Shown: positions 11,541 to 22,376, numbered from the stretch's first letter. The stretch: 64,000 nucleotides of DNA from Bettongia penicillata ogilbyi (GCA_023548195.1 JAJHZJ010000009.1:2337501-2401500), one strand, 5' to 3'. The notes: a model not told the origin generated them from the sequence alone. Numbers and translations: made by a program.

Positions 11541-11690
11541 AGGAAACCGAACTTAGAAGTCACATCTTGGCTCTGATGGCCTTGGACAAGTCACCTGACT
11601 TATCTGGGTGAAATTTCCTCATCTGTAAAACAAAAAGGGTTGGAATAGATGATGTCTAGGGTTCCTTCCAACTAAAAATCAATGATGTGA
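11541..11690 (+). mobile_element. MIR-type SINE, 3' part
   Basis: 'ccttggacaagtcacctgac', 'cctcatctgtaaaacaaaaa' and 'gggttccttccaac' are diagnostic. Ends at the GGAA array. Confidence 0.65.
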
Positions 11691-11697
11691 TCACAAC

Positions 11698-11801
11698 AAG
11701 AAAAGAAAAAAGGAAAAAAGGAAGAAAGGAAGGAAGGAAGGAAGGAAGGAAGGAAGGAAGGAAGGAAGGAAGGAAGGAAGGAAGAAAGGAAGGAAGGAAG
11801 G
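11698..11801. repeat. (GGAA)n microsatellite
   Basis: About 100 bp of GGAA/GAAA repeats. GGAA is the core ETS-factor site, but no function is implied here. Open frames in both strands (KGRKEGRKE, LPSFLPSF) are artefacts. Confidence 0.95.
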
Positions 11802-11812
11802 TCCTCATAAAT

Positions 11813-12289
11813 AGCAAAATATTTATAACACCATTTTTTTTTAGTAGCAAAAAACTGCAAACAAAAGAGAGGTCCATTGATTTGGGAATGGCTAAATAAA
11901 TTGTGGTATGTGAAGACAAGTGAAGATTACTATGCTACAAGAAAGGATGAATACACTGAATACAAAGAAGCATGAAAAGACTTATATGAACTGATGCAAA
12001 ATTAAGTGGAACCAGGAATAATATAGCAATGGAAATGCAAATGACAGAGCAATCAAAACTGAATGCTGTGAAATTATGATGACCAAGCTTAGTTCCAAAA
12101 AAGAAATCTATGTAAACATGTTTTACATGATTGCACATGTATAACCTATATCAAATTGCTTATTGCCTCAGAAAGGGAGAAGGGAAGGGAAAGAGGAAGA
12201 GAATTTGAAATGTGACATTTTAAAAAATGAATGTTAAAAATTGTTTATACATGTAATTGGGGAAAATAACAAAATGCTATTCAAAAAAG
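11813..12289 (+). mobile_element. Marsupial-type L1, 3' end (5'-truncated)
   Basis: Runs from 'caaaatatttataacacc' through 'gggaatggctaaataaattg' and 'aactgatgcaaaattaagt' to 'cctatatcaaattgcttatt' and 'tacatgtaattggggaaaat', the order at the 3' end of marsupial L1. The 5' truncation is typical of target-primed reverse transcription. No ORF survives. Confidence 0.7.
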
Positions 12290-12530
12290 AAGTATAAAAA
12301 AATAACTTCTTTCCTTCTTTGCAGAGGATGGGGGACAGTGGATGTGGAATGCTGCACACAAGACATAGAACACCAGACTTTTTTGACATGCTAGTTACTT
12401 TTGATTTTTTCCCCCTCTTCTTCATTCTTTAGAAAAGGGATGATTCTCTTGGAGGAATAGGAAAGAGATGTAGTGGAAAATATAGATGAGGTAAAAACAA
12501 AAGACATTAATTAAAACATTATTTTTAATT
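12290..12530. other. Unannotated spacer
   Basis: AT-rich, no recognisable content. The flank immediately 5' of the 7SL copy is A/T-rich (attaattaaaacattat), suitable for L1 endonuclease. Confidence 0.35.
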
Positions 12531-12711
12531 AGGGTTTTGGTACACACCTATAGTCTCTCTTTCTAGGGAGGCTGAGGTTGGTGGATCTCTTTAGTTGGGT
12601 TGTTTTGAGTTGCCTGCACTAAGTCTGGCATCAGCATAGTAAAAGTGACTAACCAGCTCAGGTTGGAAATGGAGCAGGTCAAAGTTACCATGTTAATTGG
12701 TAGTGGGATTG
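12531..12711 (+). pseudogene. RN7SL: 7SL (SRP RNA) retropseudogene
   Basis: Several blocks match signal-recognition-particle RNA in order. These are 'ggtacacacctatagtc' and 'gggaggctgaggttggtgga' (Alu domain, 7SL cctgtagtc...gggaggctgaggctgg), then 'gcactaagtctggcatcag' (7SL gcactaagttcggcatcaa), then 'caggttggaaatggagcagg' with 'tagtgggatt' (S domain, 7SL caggtcggaaacggagcagg). It is about 181 bp against about 300 for the gene. Two internal deletions of roughly 20-30 bases and the loss of the 3' arm rule out a functional RNA. Most likely an old copy retroposed by L1. No clear target duplication or poly(A) remains. Confidence 0.85.
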
Positions 12712-12765
12712 GGAAGTTCTGTCCCCTTAACATGAACAATGTCAAAGGGGCCTTAGAGTATTTGG

Positions 12766-12929
12766 AATTCTGGAATCCTAGAGTATGAGAGCTAAAAGTA
12801 TCATTAGAAATAATCTAAGTCATTCCCTTCATTTTGTAGATGAGAGACTATGGCCTAGGAGAGGAGAGCCCAAGATTATAATGCTAGTGACAAGCAGAGT
12901 TGGGACAAGAGCTAGGAATCCCAGACTTG
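12766..12929 (+). mobile_element. MIR-type SINE
   Basis: 'ggaatcctagagtatgagag', 'ttcattttgtagatgagaga' and 'gacaagagctaggaatccca' in MIR order, directly joined to the next SINE. Confidence 0.55.
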
Positions 12930-13159
12930 GGTCAGCTAGGTGGCACAGTGGATAGAGTGCTGAGCCTAGAGTCAGGAAGACTCTGAGTTCAAATCCAGCC
13001 TCAGATACTGACTGGCTGAGTGACTTGGTCAAATCATGTAATCTTGTTTGCCTCAGTTTCCTCATCTGTAAAACCATTCCAATATCTTTGCCAAGAAAAT
13101 CCCAAGTGGAATTGCCAAGAGTCAGACATGACTAAAAAACGCTTAAACAACCACCAAAG
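12930..13159 (+). mobile_element. MAR1-type SINE, full length
   Basis: One of the best-preserved copies: 'gtcagctaggtggcacagtg' head, 'cctcagtttcctcatctgta' core, 'atctttgccaagaaaatccc' and 'gagtcagacatgactaaa' tail. The frames at 13020-13346 are produced by this SINE. Confidence 0.88.
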
Positions 13160-13656
13160 GCATTGGGTTCTTTCCCCTACACTGATGCTAAGGGAACCTG
13201 CTATACTGTTAAAGCTGTTCATCCCCTCCCTCTTTGTGCAACCCAAACCTTCCCCAGGTCCTAGCAGGGACATTGTTCTAGAACATCAGTCTTTGCTCAG
13301 TAAGCAGTCACTGTTTCATGCATGTCCACTTTTCTGTAGCAGCTAAAGACACATTGAAACACATTCACATACTTGGCAACCAAGACTATTTTTTCCTGCC
13401 ATGACCAAACCTAACTTGTCAAAGAGGAGTATGTTTCCAAATTGTGGAGCATTTTGCTATCACAGTACAACAGTCCCCCAGACCCTTTCTAGGGGAACAA
13501 ACAGAACTGAGAGGGACAGCTAACATACTGAATGATGGAATTAGAATCCAGAAATGTCTTGACAGGGAAAGTCAAAGGTGACTACTCCATCCACAAAGTA
13601 GGGACACAACAGACTCCATGGAAGGCAAAGTAGGCATGCTCAAAAGTTGGGCTATA
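13160..13656. other. Unannotated DNA
   Basis: Nothing recognised. Confidence 0.35.
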
Positions 13657-13905
13657 ATAAAAATAGTTCACACATATAGTACTTACTATATGCCAGGCAG
13701 TGTGCTAAGCACTGTCCAATTATTACCTCACTTAACCCTCAAGACAACCCTGGGAGGTAGGTGCTCTTATTATTTCCATTTTACAGATGCTGAAACTGAG
13801 GCAAAGTGATTTACTGAGGATCACACGGCTAGTTAAGTGTCTGAGACTGAACTCAAACTCAAGTCTTCCTGACTCCAGGTCCACTACCCAATGCACTATG
13901 CTGAA
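13657..13905 (+). mobile_element. MIR, near full length
   Basis: 'tatatgccaggcagtgtgct', 'tgggaggtaggtgctcttat', 'cattttacagatgctgaaac', 'cacacggctagttaagtgtc', 'gtcttcctgactccaggtcc' are all present in order. Confidence 0.85.
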
Positions 13906-13931
13906 TTAATGTCACGTGAGAATGCTTTATA

Positions 13932-14232
13932 GGAACTGAAGCTGTTCAGCTTGGAGAAGGGTAGAATCAGGAGGGACATGCCTTCAGGGACTGTCATGAG
14001 GAAGACAGGTTCGACGTGTTCTCTTTGGCCACAGACAACCAAGAACTATGGTTAAAGTGGCAGCTTTACCTCATCAATCTGAGATTGGTATGATGAAAAA
14101 GTGGGATGGATTCCCTTAGGGAAGATCTTCAAGCAGATGATTACTCACTGGGAGTGCTGGAGAAGGGATTCTTTGGCGGATATGGGCTGGACAAAATGCT
14201 GTAGAAGTCCCTGTGGTTTTGATTCTACAGAA
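13932..14232 (+). mobile_element. CR1/L3-type LINE 3' end
   Basis: 'gaagctgttcagcttggaga', 'gggacatgccttcaggga', 'cttcaagcagatgattactc' and 'gggctggacaaaatg' follow the order of CR1-clade 3' ends (gaactgttcagcctggagaa ... cttcaagcagaggctggat). Strongly diverged. Confidence 0.6.
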
Positions 14233-14547
14233 CCAGAGGATGAAGAAATAGTTAGCCACTAAACTGTGCCTCAGTCAAAAACCAGGAATGATGAATGAAA
14301 TTCTTCATAATTCTGTGAATTATGTTCAGAAAGTGGGAAGTAAGGAGGGTGGCCCTAGCTTAGGAGACCAACATCAGGAAAGACCAGGTAGGCTAATGGT
14401 GTTGGCATCTTGGGGTTCACTCCTCCTAGCTCAAGACTAGGGTGTAGTCTAGAAGCCCCTGGGGGTGGAAACAAAGGAGGCAACATATTCTAGTGAAAAA
14501 AGCATTGCACCAGAAGTTACAGAGTTTTGTTCTGGTCCTGTCTCACA
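14233..14547. other. Unannotated DNA
   Basis: Single-copy, nothing named. A SINE scrap may exist near 14475-14530. Confidence 0.3.
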
Positions 14548-14975
14548 AGATCATAGGAGTTAGAGCCAGAAGGGACCTTAGGGATTACTAGCTAGTCCAT
14601 TCCCCCAATTCCATTACTTTTAAGTTAGACTTCTATTGATATTTTTTGTCTTTATATAGCCCAGATGTTATCTCCTATCTCTCCCTCCCCTTCCAGAGAG
14701 CCATCCCTCATATAAAAAAGAATTTTTAAAAAGAGGAGAAAAATTCAACAAAATCAACCAATGTATCAAAAGTATCCGAATTATATGTAATGTTAGACAC
14801 CTGTGCTCCCCCAATTCTGCAAAGGATTGGGAAAGCTCTTCCCTTATTTTACATAAAAGGAAACTGAGCACCACAGGAGGAGGAATGACTGGCCAAGGTC
14901 ATATGAGGAATAGGCAGAAGAGTCAGTTCGAATTCAAGTCTTACGATGCCAAAGCCAGATCTCCCCTCACTGTAC
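14548..14975 (+). mobile_element. MIR-type SINE split by an L1 piece
   Basis: The left part (14548-14627) reads 'gagccagaagggaccttagg'. The right part (14835-14975) resumes with 'aaaggaaactgagcaccaca' and 'ggccaaggtcatatgagg'. The interval is the minus-strand L1 piece listed next. Confidence 0.55.
14628..14830 (-). mobile_element. L1 3'-end fragment
   Basis: 'ttctattgatattttttgtc', 'ccagagagccatccctcata' and 'caaaatcaaccaatgtatca' match, with differences, the left end of the longer copy at 15937. Both begin at the same point, which marks the true 3' terminus of this L1 family. Confidence 0.55.
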
Positions 14976-14979
14976 CTTA

Positions 14980-15122
14980 CTGCCATCTCCATCACGAGTT
15001 TGCAGGATAATGGAACAAGTCATTTAGACATTCTGTGCCTCAAAGTTTACCCTCCTATAAAATGAAAGCATTTGCCTGGAATGAACTTGAAGCTATCTTC
15101 TAGCTCTAAAACATCTAGGAAT
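14980..15122 (+). mobile_element. MIR-type SINE, 3' part
   Basis: 'ataatggaacaagtcattta' and 'gaagctatcttctagctcta' with the 'catctaggaatctgggatt' end. Confidence 0.5.
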
Positions 15123-15162
15123 CTGGGATTCTCAGGAAATAGTGCGAACAGTAAAATCCAAT

Positions 15163-15412
15163 CAGTCTAGTGGAGCAATCCATAAAGCCCTGGACTTAGA
15201 CGCAGGATAGACCTCAGTTCAAATCTAGTCTCAGACATTTGCTAGCTGTGTAACTCCAGGCAAGTTGTTTAACCTTTCTCAGCCTAGGTTTCTTCTTCTG
15301 TTAAAATGGGGATAAGTATTAGCACCTAACTCCCAGGGTTGTTAGATAGTACGTAAAGTACTTTACAAACCTTAAAATGTTTTGTAAAAGTGAGCTATTA
15401 TTATTATTATTT
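15163..15412 (+). mobile_element. tRNA-derived SINE, MIR type, long tail
   Basis: Head 'aagccctggacttagacgca', core 'tgctagctgtgtaactccag', middle 'gggataagtattagcaccta', tail 'gtactttacaaaccttaaaa' and an (ATT)n end at 15397-15411. Confidence 0.75.
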
Positions 15413-15936
15413 GGAGACAAGGATTGAAAAAGCATCGACATCTGGTTCACTCATGGAGACTCAGGGCAGGAGCCTGGGTTAGGAAGATTCTGGCTACAGT
15501 GATACAGGGAGACCCTACTTTGGTGCAGTGGAAAGAAAAGAGGTTCTGGAGTCTGCAGTCAGAAGACCTTTTACCAGGGGATTGGCCTTTGCCCTGAGTT
15601 CTCACTTTCTCCAAGTGGTAATATACAGTGAATATTTTAGAATTAAATTATTTTGCTTTATTGCTCTACGTAATTCTATTTCTTAATGAAAATCACTGGT
15701 AAATGTATGGAATGGCACATCCTGGCTTTTCAATACCTAAGAAGAGGTTAATTCTCTCTACTAGTGTCTTCAAATGGGATACCACTAGTCATCTCAAAAG
15801 CAGTTGAGGGAGGTTAAGTTGGAGTACTAGGAAGAACTAGGGCCTCCTTAGGCTATACCCTAAGTTCCTACCAATACTCATGATGGACAGTAATGTCACC
15901 CAAAGGGCTAGATCCTTTCCTAGAGGACTTTGCATT
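15413..15936. other. Mostly unannotated DNA
   Basis: A SINE head may lie at 15523-15575 (ggtgcagtggaaagaaaag). The rest is single-copy with nothing named. Confidence 0.35.
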
Positions 15937-16343
15937 TTCAAAACAAATATTTGTTGATATCTCTTGTTTTTAGATCTCCTTCCTTTCCAAATATGTCCTT
16001 AACCCCCTCCTTTATCCAGAGAACCATCCCTTGTAACAAAGAATAAAAAGACAGACACAGAGACAGAGAACTGTTCAGCAAAACTAACATACATTTGATG
16101 ATGTATGTAACATTCTGTACCCACACTCCCCCCCACCTCCATTCCCTATGTCCTTGCAAAGAAGGAAGGGAGGTGTATTTTCCTCTCTCCTCTTCCTGAC
16201 CAAACTTCACCATCATACTTACACAACATTTAATTTTGATTTTGTTATTGTCAGGTTTTTTCCATTTGTTTGCTATAGTTATCATCCATTCATCCATCCA
16301 TCCATCCATCCATCCATCCATCCATCCATCCATCCATCCTTCC

Positions 16344-16406
<63 letters not shown>

Positions 16407-16459
16407 ATCTATCTATCTATCTATCTATCATCTATCTATCTATCATCTATCTATCTATC

Positions 16460-16490
<31 letters not shown>

Positions 16491-16678
16491 ATCTATCTGT
16501 CTGTCTATCTATCATCTATCTATCTATCATTTATCATCTATCTATCTATCTATCATTTATCATCTATCTATCATCTATCTATCTATCATCTATCTATCTA
16601 TCATCTATCTGTCTATCTATCTATCTATCATCTATCTATCTATCATCTATCATCTATCTATCTATCTATCTATCTATC

Positions 16679-16717
<39 letters not shown>

Positions 16718-17055
16718 ATCTGTCTATCCACCTATCCATCCATCTATGTACCCATCTATCCATCTCATATCTATATCTATTTTTTCCTGGTTCTACTTGC
16801 TTCATTCTACATCAATTCATTTCAGTTTTCCCATGTATCTCTGTATTCTTCCTCCAGTTAGTCATTTTTTGTGACATAGTAGCACCCTATTACATTCATG
16901 TACCATGCTTTGTTTTGCTTTCTCCAATCAAGGGGCATCTGCTTTATTTCTTGTTCCTTGCTGATACGAAGTGCTACCAAAAAAATACTGTTAGAAATAT
17001 TTTGGAGCAGAAGAGACCTCTTTTTTAATGTTGATCTCCTTGGGAAAATCATAAC
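15937..17055 (-). mobile_element. L1 3' part, split by a microsatellite
   Basis: The plus strand is the reverse complement of an L1 3' end: 'agagaaccatcccttgtaac', 'gttcagcaaaactaacatac', then after the array 'ttttcctggttctacttgct', 'ccctattacattcatgtacc', 'atcaaggggcatctgcttt', 'atgttgatctccttggg'. The CATC/TATC array sits at an originally T-rich point inside it. Diverged, without an ORF. Confidence 0.65.
16284..16770. repeat. (CATC)n-(TATC)n compound microsatellite
   Basis: About 57 bp of CATC followed by about 430 bp of TATC with many 'tatcatc' phase slips and some 'tgtc' variants. The two open frames of 237 and 212 codons across it (YLSI repeats) are artefacts. Confidence 0.97.
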
Positions 17056-17429
17056 ATTCTAAAAATGAATTTAAACAAAACTTTGGAGATGATTTTCAGT
17101 TGACAAAGTCAACAAATATATAGCTTAATAGTCATTCATGAAATGCCTATGGTGCCAAGGATGCAATGTTGCTTTCAGCTGGAAGCATCTTCTGTTCCCT
17201 CTAATTGCTAGTGCTGTGCCCTCTATGGTTACCTTCTATCAGCTCTACATGGATTTTACATATATGCAGAGGGAGGATGGAGCAAAGGTCTCCCAAAGCC
17301 TTCATATAATGGAGGCTCCCAGGCCAGCCATCTCTTCATTTCCTACCAACTGTATTCCTTGGTAATGGACTCCCTCATGATCATGCCCCATGCTGGTACC
17401 TTCCATCTCCCCCACCTTTTCAGATTCCT
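17056..17429. other. Unannotated DNA
   Basis: Single-copy, no exon or repeat named. Confidence 0.35.
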
Positions 17430-17545
17430 TTTTGATATTGTGTTCCCCCACTAGACTAGATAATAACCTCCTTAAGGACAGAGACCATCTTCCTTTTACT
17501 AATTTGTATCTCCAGAACATAGGAGGTACTTAATATATGTTAATT
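17430..17545 (+). mobile_element. L2 3' tail
   Basis: 'aataacctccttaaggacag', 'atttgtatctccagaacata' and 'ggaggtacttaatatatgtt' are L2 3'-end wording. Ends in 'aattgact'. Confidence 0.65.
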
Positions 17546-17599
17546 GACTACCTGACCTATATAAGTACACATATTTCCTCTCATTAGAATGACATCTAC

Positions 17600-17702
17600 T
17601 GAGAGTGAGAAGTGTTTTTGCTTTTTCTTTCTATATCCAGTGGTTAGCGAAGGGCCTGGCATACAGTAAGTGTTTAAGTAATGTTTGCTGGTTGATTAAT
17701 AG
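17600..17702 (+). mobile_element. L2 3' tail
   Basis: 'agcgaagggcctggcataca' and 'agtaatgtttgctggttgat' are the last bases of an L2. Confidence 0.55.
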
Positions 17703-18002
17703 ATATAAAAATAAAGTCAGACACAGTCTGTACCCTCAAAGAGTTCTATGCAACATCACTCCAGGAATCAAAAGATATGTTCTCCTATCCTCTCCCCCTA
17801 CCCCTAATTTAAATAAATTAATAATTTATCCTTCTAAGAATATTTTTTTAAAATTTTTCCTCCTCTGCAGTTGCTTCCAATTCTTCATCATGGCATAAAG
17901 GTAACCCAAGATTCTCAAATGCTAAAATGCTGTGTCAGTGTAACGTAAGTTCTGACACATCTTTCCAAGCTGAGAAGACTTTGAATATGGCTCTGGAGAT
18001 GA
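17703..18002. other. Unannotated DNA
   Basis: AT-rich. 'tctgtaccctcaaagagttc' at 17727 is a scrap of reversed L2. The rest is unknown. Confidence 0.3.
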
Positions 18003-18118
18003 TACAGAGAGAGACAGAGACAGAGACAGGCAGAGAAACAGAGAGAAAGAGATAGAGAGACAGAGAGATTCAGAGGAGAGAGACACAGAGACAGAGACAG
18101 GTGTGTGTGTGTGTACAC
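18003..18118. repeat. (GAGACA)n / (TG)n low-complexity tract
   Basis: Purine-rich GAGACA variants, then eight TG units at 18101-18116. Confidence 0.9.
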
Positions 18119-18135
18119 ATAACATACAATTATAT

Positions 18136-18290
18136 GTTATTGTTCAGTCACGTCCAACTTTTCATCACCCCTTTTGGGGTTTTCTTTGCAAAGATACTGG
18201 AGTGGTTTGTCATTTCCTTCTCCAGTTCATTTTACAGATGAGGAAACTGAGGCAGACAGGGTAAAGTGAAATTTTCCAGGGTCATACACA
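18136..18290 (-). mobile_element. MAR1-type SINE, 3' two-thirds
   Basis: Reads as the reverse complement of the tail and core: 'gttcagtcacgtccaacttt', 'gcaaagatactggagtggtt', 'atttccttctccagttcatt'. The tRNA head is missing. Confidence 0.75.
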
Positions 18291-18309
18291 TATACACATG
18301 CATGCATAC

Positions 18310-18445
18310 ATACTTGTGTGACTTTGGCCAAGTCACCAAACCTCTCTGGGTCTCAGTTTCCTCATATGTAAAATGACTTGAGTTTGATCAGATGATCTTT
18401 CCAGGCCTTTCTAACTCTAACTCTGTGAACCTCTGATTCTAACCT
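18310..18445 (+). mobile_element. MIR-type SINE, 3' part
   Basis: 'gtgactttggccaagtcacc', 'cagtttcctcatatgtaaaa', 'ctttccaggcctttctaact'. Confidence 0.65.
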
Positions 18446-19039
18446 TAGCTCTTTCAAATACAAAAATCCAGAAAATAACTCTGCTTAACATGTAGGAATA
18501 CATAATTTCCAGGCTTATCTCAATCTGAAGTTGAAAGAAAAAATACAATATCATCTAATACCTTATCAAAGAGCACTTAAAGAAAAGAAGTCAAGTTCAA
18601 GCACAGTGGGGATTTTTGTCCCATTTTTATTATTATTAAATGCTTTATAGTCTCTAAGAAGTTTGGGCTCATTAATTACAGTGGTAGTAATTATAGCCCA
18701 CTTGTATTTCTGCAGAGCCCTTCTTATGAGGAGCTCAGAGTGCTTTATAAACATGACCTCATTAACCCTCACAGCATCCCTGGCAGGTAGAGAGCGGATG
18801 CTACCATCATGCCCTGCTTCACAAACAAGGAGGAGGCCTAAAGATTTGCCAGGGGAGATTCATAGTGAGTCAAGGGGATGGATCCCACCAGGAGCTCGGA
18901 AGCCTCTTCCAACCTGGTGCCTCTTGGTAGGAAAAGGGTCATGACTTCAGGGAAATCCGCACTATCCCCATTACATCTTCAAGGACATGAACACCGCTTG
19001 TGTTCCAAAATCAGTGACTTCATTCTGCCACTTCTCTAT
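18446..19039. other. Mostly unannotated, possible MIR at 18675-18900
   Basis: 'gtgctttataaacatgacct' and 'ggcaggtagagagcggatgc' hint at an old MIR. The rest has nothing named. Confidence 0.35.
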
Positions 19040-19210
19040 CCCCTACTGTTTATAGGAAGATGTCCAAACTCCCCAGTCTGGTGCTCAAGGCCCTCCGAAG
19101 TCTGGCCCTGATCAGCCTTTCCAATTTTTATCTTTCACTTTCTGGATGCTACGACTTGGCTCCTTTCTTTCCTTGTCCTCCTGTTGACTTTCCTGTTCTT
19201 CTTCAAGTCT
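19040..19210 (+). mobile_element. L2 ORF2 C-terminal remnant
   Basis: 'gatgtccaaactccccagtc', 'tggtgctcaaggccctccga' and 'ctggccctgatcagcctttc' resemble the L2 segment coding for the C-terminal KALHNLAP-like stretch. Confidence 0.45.
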
Positions 19211-20006
19211 AAACCATCAAGTCCACCTTGTGAGATTAAAATGCATAAGGCATGGAGATCAGAAGAGTCAAACACAAGTACCACCCAAAACACTCCAGAG
19301 TGCTCCTTGAATCAGATTAAAATGCAATTGGGAAATATTCAGCAAAATAAATAAAACTAGAGTAGAACATAGATAATGTTAATATGTGATTTCCTAAGTC
19401 TGGAGAACACACTTCCCCATCATTCACGAGAGAGTCCTGGAGTGCACAAGCCAAGAAGGGACATGAAGAAATAGGCAGACCCCCAAAACAGGAAATGGAG
19501 ATGCTGAGATACATGTGAAAGCTAGGGAGAGGTCTGTGCATCCACAGGCTCAAACAGAGAAGCATGTGTGCAGAAAAGCTGACATCCCACAGAGATGCTG
19601 AAATAGTACCCAAGCCACAACAGGGAGAAGTAATCCTGAGAACCTAGTCCTTCCTACTACTAGAGAAATTAAATCATCAAGGAACCCTATGGGATGTTGG
19701 GGCATCCTGGAAGTATCCCTCTCTTGTCCCTATAAGTATCCCTATAAGTCATGTGGACTAGATAGGTCTTGAGGGAAAAAGGAACCCAACAGAAGGTCTT
19801 ACTTAACATCTTCAAAAAGGGGAGGAAAGTTTTCTTAATGGCTGAGAAACCTAAGCCAATTTAATTTTGGGGGGGATGGGCATAGTTTAACTAAGCCTGT
19901 CTTGGGTTTGATGTTTGTTAGCCAGAGGACTTTTGTTAGAAGGGTACCTAAGGTCCTTTTTTGGCAGAGCAGAAAATGTCAGATAAAGATGATACCAGCG
20001 TTTCCT
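19211..20006. other. Unannotated DNA
   Basis: Single-copy. The 98-codon minus frame at 19317-19613 has no known similarity. Confidence 0.35.
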
Positions 20007-20067
20007 TGAATGAATGAATGAATGAATGAAGGAAGGAAGGAAGGAAGGAAGGAAGGAAGGAAGGAAA
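20007..20067. repeat. (TGAA)n-(GGAA)n microsatellite
   Basis: Five TGAA units pass into about nine GGAA units. TGAATGAA is the usual L2 3' terminal repeat, and the reversed L2 fragment adjoining it suggests an independent origin by slippage. Confidence 0.92.
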
Positions 20068-20085
20068 TAAAAAAGAATGAAAAAC

Positions 20086-20280
20086 TATTTGTTACACCTT
20101 TACTAAGTGAAAAGTGTTCTGCTAAGCTTTGAGGATATAAAGATAGAGGCAAGACATTTCCTACCTTCAAGAAGTTTACATTCTAACATGCAAAGGAATG
20201 GTGATGCAGGAAAGGTATTTAGGTTTGGGAAGTCAAAGGGATAGTTAGTGGAACAATAAAGCAGTCGATTGATAAGACCT
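20086..20280 (-). mobile_element. L2 3'-region fragment
   Basis: 'gtgttctgctaagctttgag' and 'accttcaagaagtttacatt' are the reversed L2 tail and the 'aaggagcttacattct' block. Confidence 0.5.
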
Positions 20281-21639
20281 TTTTGGAAAAGACAGGCATT
20301 GATTTGATTACAGTTCCTAGAGCAAGAAGTGGGAAGCTGATGGGAGGAAAAGTGTTACATTCAAGGTGGCAGATCAGAAAATGGATCTGGAGCCAACTAG
20401 ACAGAGCAAGGTCTCACCAGTCAGGAGAACTCAGTCTCCGGGCAAGAGTTTCAAAACAAAATCTCTGGTAGTTTAGTCAAAAATGTTTTTGAGAGACTCC
20501 ATCTTCTATCACGTTGTACCCAAATTTGTCGTGTCAGAGGCCAGGTTCAATTTACATGTGAGTTAATTTGGGGGTTCATCTCTGATCGGTTGCATTTTTA
20601 CACTTGATATTTCATGGCATCTCTCTCTACTATTCTAAGTTTGGGAAGTCAGAACTCAACTTCCTTTTGATCTGATGGGAGTGACAGAGTCTAGTTGAAT
20701 TTAGATTTAACTTGAATAAAAACTTTTCAAACACTGAAGAATAAAACGAAGGCTTAGAATACCAAGAGAGTTTGCAAAGCCTCCTTTCCTGCACATTTTC
20801 CACAAAATTCCTTGTCCTTAGAGTAGAGATGGAGTGGATTTAGATATTCGTCTGCCTGAAAGCATACAGCTGTATCAAATGAGTTCTCAGGATCCTGACC
20901 TCTTTAATACAGGAAGATGTCACACAGCAGCCACGAAAATGCTTCCCATATCAGGAAGGGTAGCTTATTTATGTAACACGAGTCCCCAAGGCCATTGGTA
21001 TGGGACTCATTCCTCATTGGGGTAGATCAATGTCCTGTGCCTGTGTGAGGGGTGGAGCAGAACTGGTGAAAGTCAGAGAAAGGAGAGATTTGCTTTCTTC
21101 ATGCTAAAGACTTCCTTTGCACACTGCTGTCACTTCAGATACTTCTAGCTTCCAGCTTCCATAGAGAAGATGGAAAATGCCAACCTCATTTCAGGTTACT
21201 GAAGGAAAAAAACTATGGCAAGAAGCTGACATGAGAGGGGGTAGATGTCTCCATCATGTCCCTATCCCCAGCTTGCTACACTAGAGACTTTAGAGCATTT
21301 CCCCTTGAGTGAGATTTAGGACTGTCTTGGTTGAGCTGAATTACCTCATTCTCGATGAAAAAGGGCTTTCATGCTATATCGTCTGTTGTCTATTATCATA
21401 TGCATACTTTCTCTGATTTCTGCTTTTAGTATTGACTTGATAGATGGGTTTCTTTGCTAACTGATATGTGTGTTAACTGTGGAACTGGCATTTGGTGGAA
21501 AGGGGGTTGAGCCTTGGATATAAAGCTTGGGGACTTGCTCCCCCCAATTAACGACATAGCACTCAGAAGCTAGATTGAGTCTGAAAAATCACATCCCATA
21601 CACTATACCATCCTGTGCGCTCTTTGTTAAACCCTTGTC
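20281..21639. other. Unannotated single-copy DNA
   Basis: No repeat, RNA or exon named over about 1.3 kb. The frames at 20283-20471 and 20834-21025 show no similarity I recognise. Confidence 0.4.
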
Positions 21640-22250
21640 AAAGGTCCTGCTAGAACAGATTTTCTAGGACTTAAAACGATACCCCAGATGAGGTCTGACC
21701 TGCCCCCAGCACAACGGGACTACCATCTTCTTTGCTCTAGATACTATGCTTTTGTTAATATCATCTAAGGTCACATGATTTATTTTTGTCCTGAGTGAGC
21801 ACTTTATCTAGATTTCTTCTTTACCCCCATAACTCTCCACCCTATGCTATAATTGACCTGTGTCCATGTCAGATTCCCCACCATCACCTCCAGTCCACTA
21901 TGAACTTCTAAAGGACTGAGTTTACATAATTTTATCTCCATATCAGCAGTACTTAAGAGAGTTCCTTATACAAAGAGGGGGCTCTAATAGATATTTGTGG
22001 AACTAATGAGTTTGCAATCCGCTAAAAGCAATACACTTTTTGGCCATATTCTTGCCACATAACCTTCAACCTGTATACAGTTAGTTTTCTAACCTAAATG
22101 TAGAACTTTAGATGTGCAATATAATCTTGTTAGATTTGACCTGCTATATATTGAGATCTTTGGGGATCCCAATTCTGTCACCGATTGCATTAGCAATCCT
22201 TTCTAGTTTTGCATCATATGCAAATTTGCTAGACACAGCAGCCATATTTT
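21640..22250 (-). mobile_element. CR1/L3-type LINE, reverse-transcriptase fragment
   Basis: Minus strand at 22200-22240 reads SKFAYDAKLERIAN, a mutated form of the CR1-clade catalytic stretch (KFADDTKLGRVAN). It is followed by an eroded 'EDR..IQKDLD' and a 'KVLHLG'-like segment, seen as 'agttctacatttaggttag'. Many stops. A very old copy into whose continuation the HAL1 element may have jumped. Confidence 0.6.
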
Positions 22251-22376
22251 AAATAACATGGTCACCTTCTCAAACCAACCATTTCTTTCTAGTTATTCAA
22301 AATTAGGTCTAAAACATCATTTCCTCTCATCACCACCTCTACCTTTTGAGAAACAAAATTTCTGGCACAGCACATC

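Noticed and set aside
11656..11919. LPSF/KEGR repeat frames
   Set aside because: Product of the GGAA microsatellite.
11813..12289. Processed pseudogene of a cellular mRNA
   Set aside because: The text matches the marsupial L1 3' end in order, so a cellular origin is unnecessary.
13020..13346. 108-codon plus-strand frame
   Set aside because: Mostly MAR1 SINE sequence, which gives similar short frames wherever it occurs.
16148..16874. Open frames of 237 and 212 codons (YLSI repeats)
   Set aside because: They are translations of the TATC microsatellite in two frames. A multiple-of-four repeat without stops gives this by composition alone.
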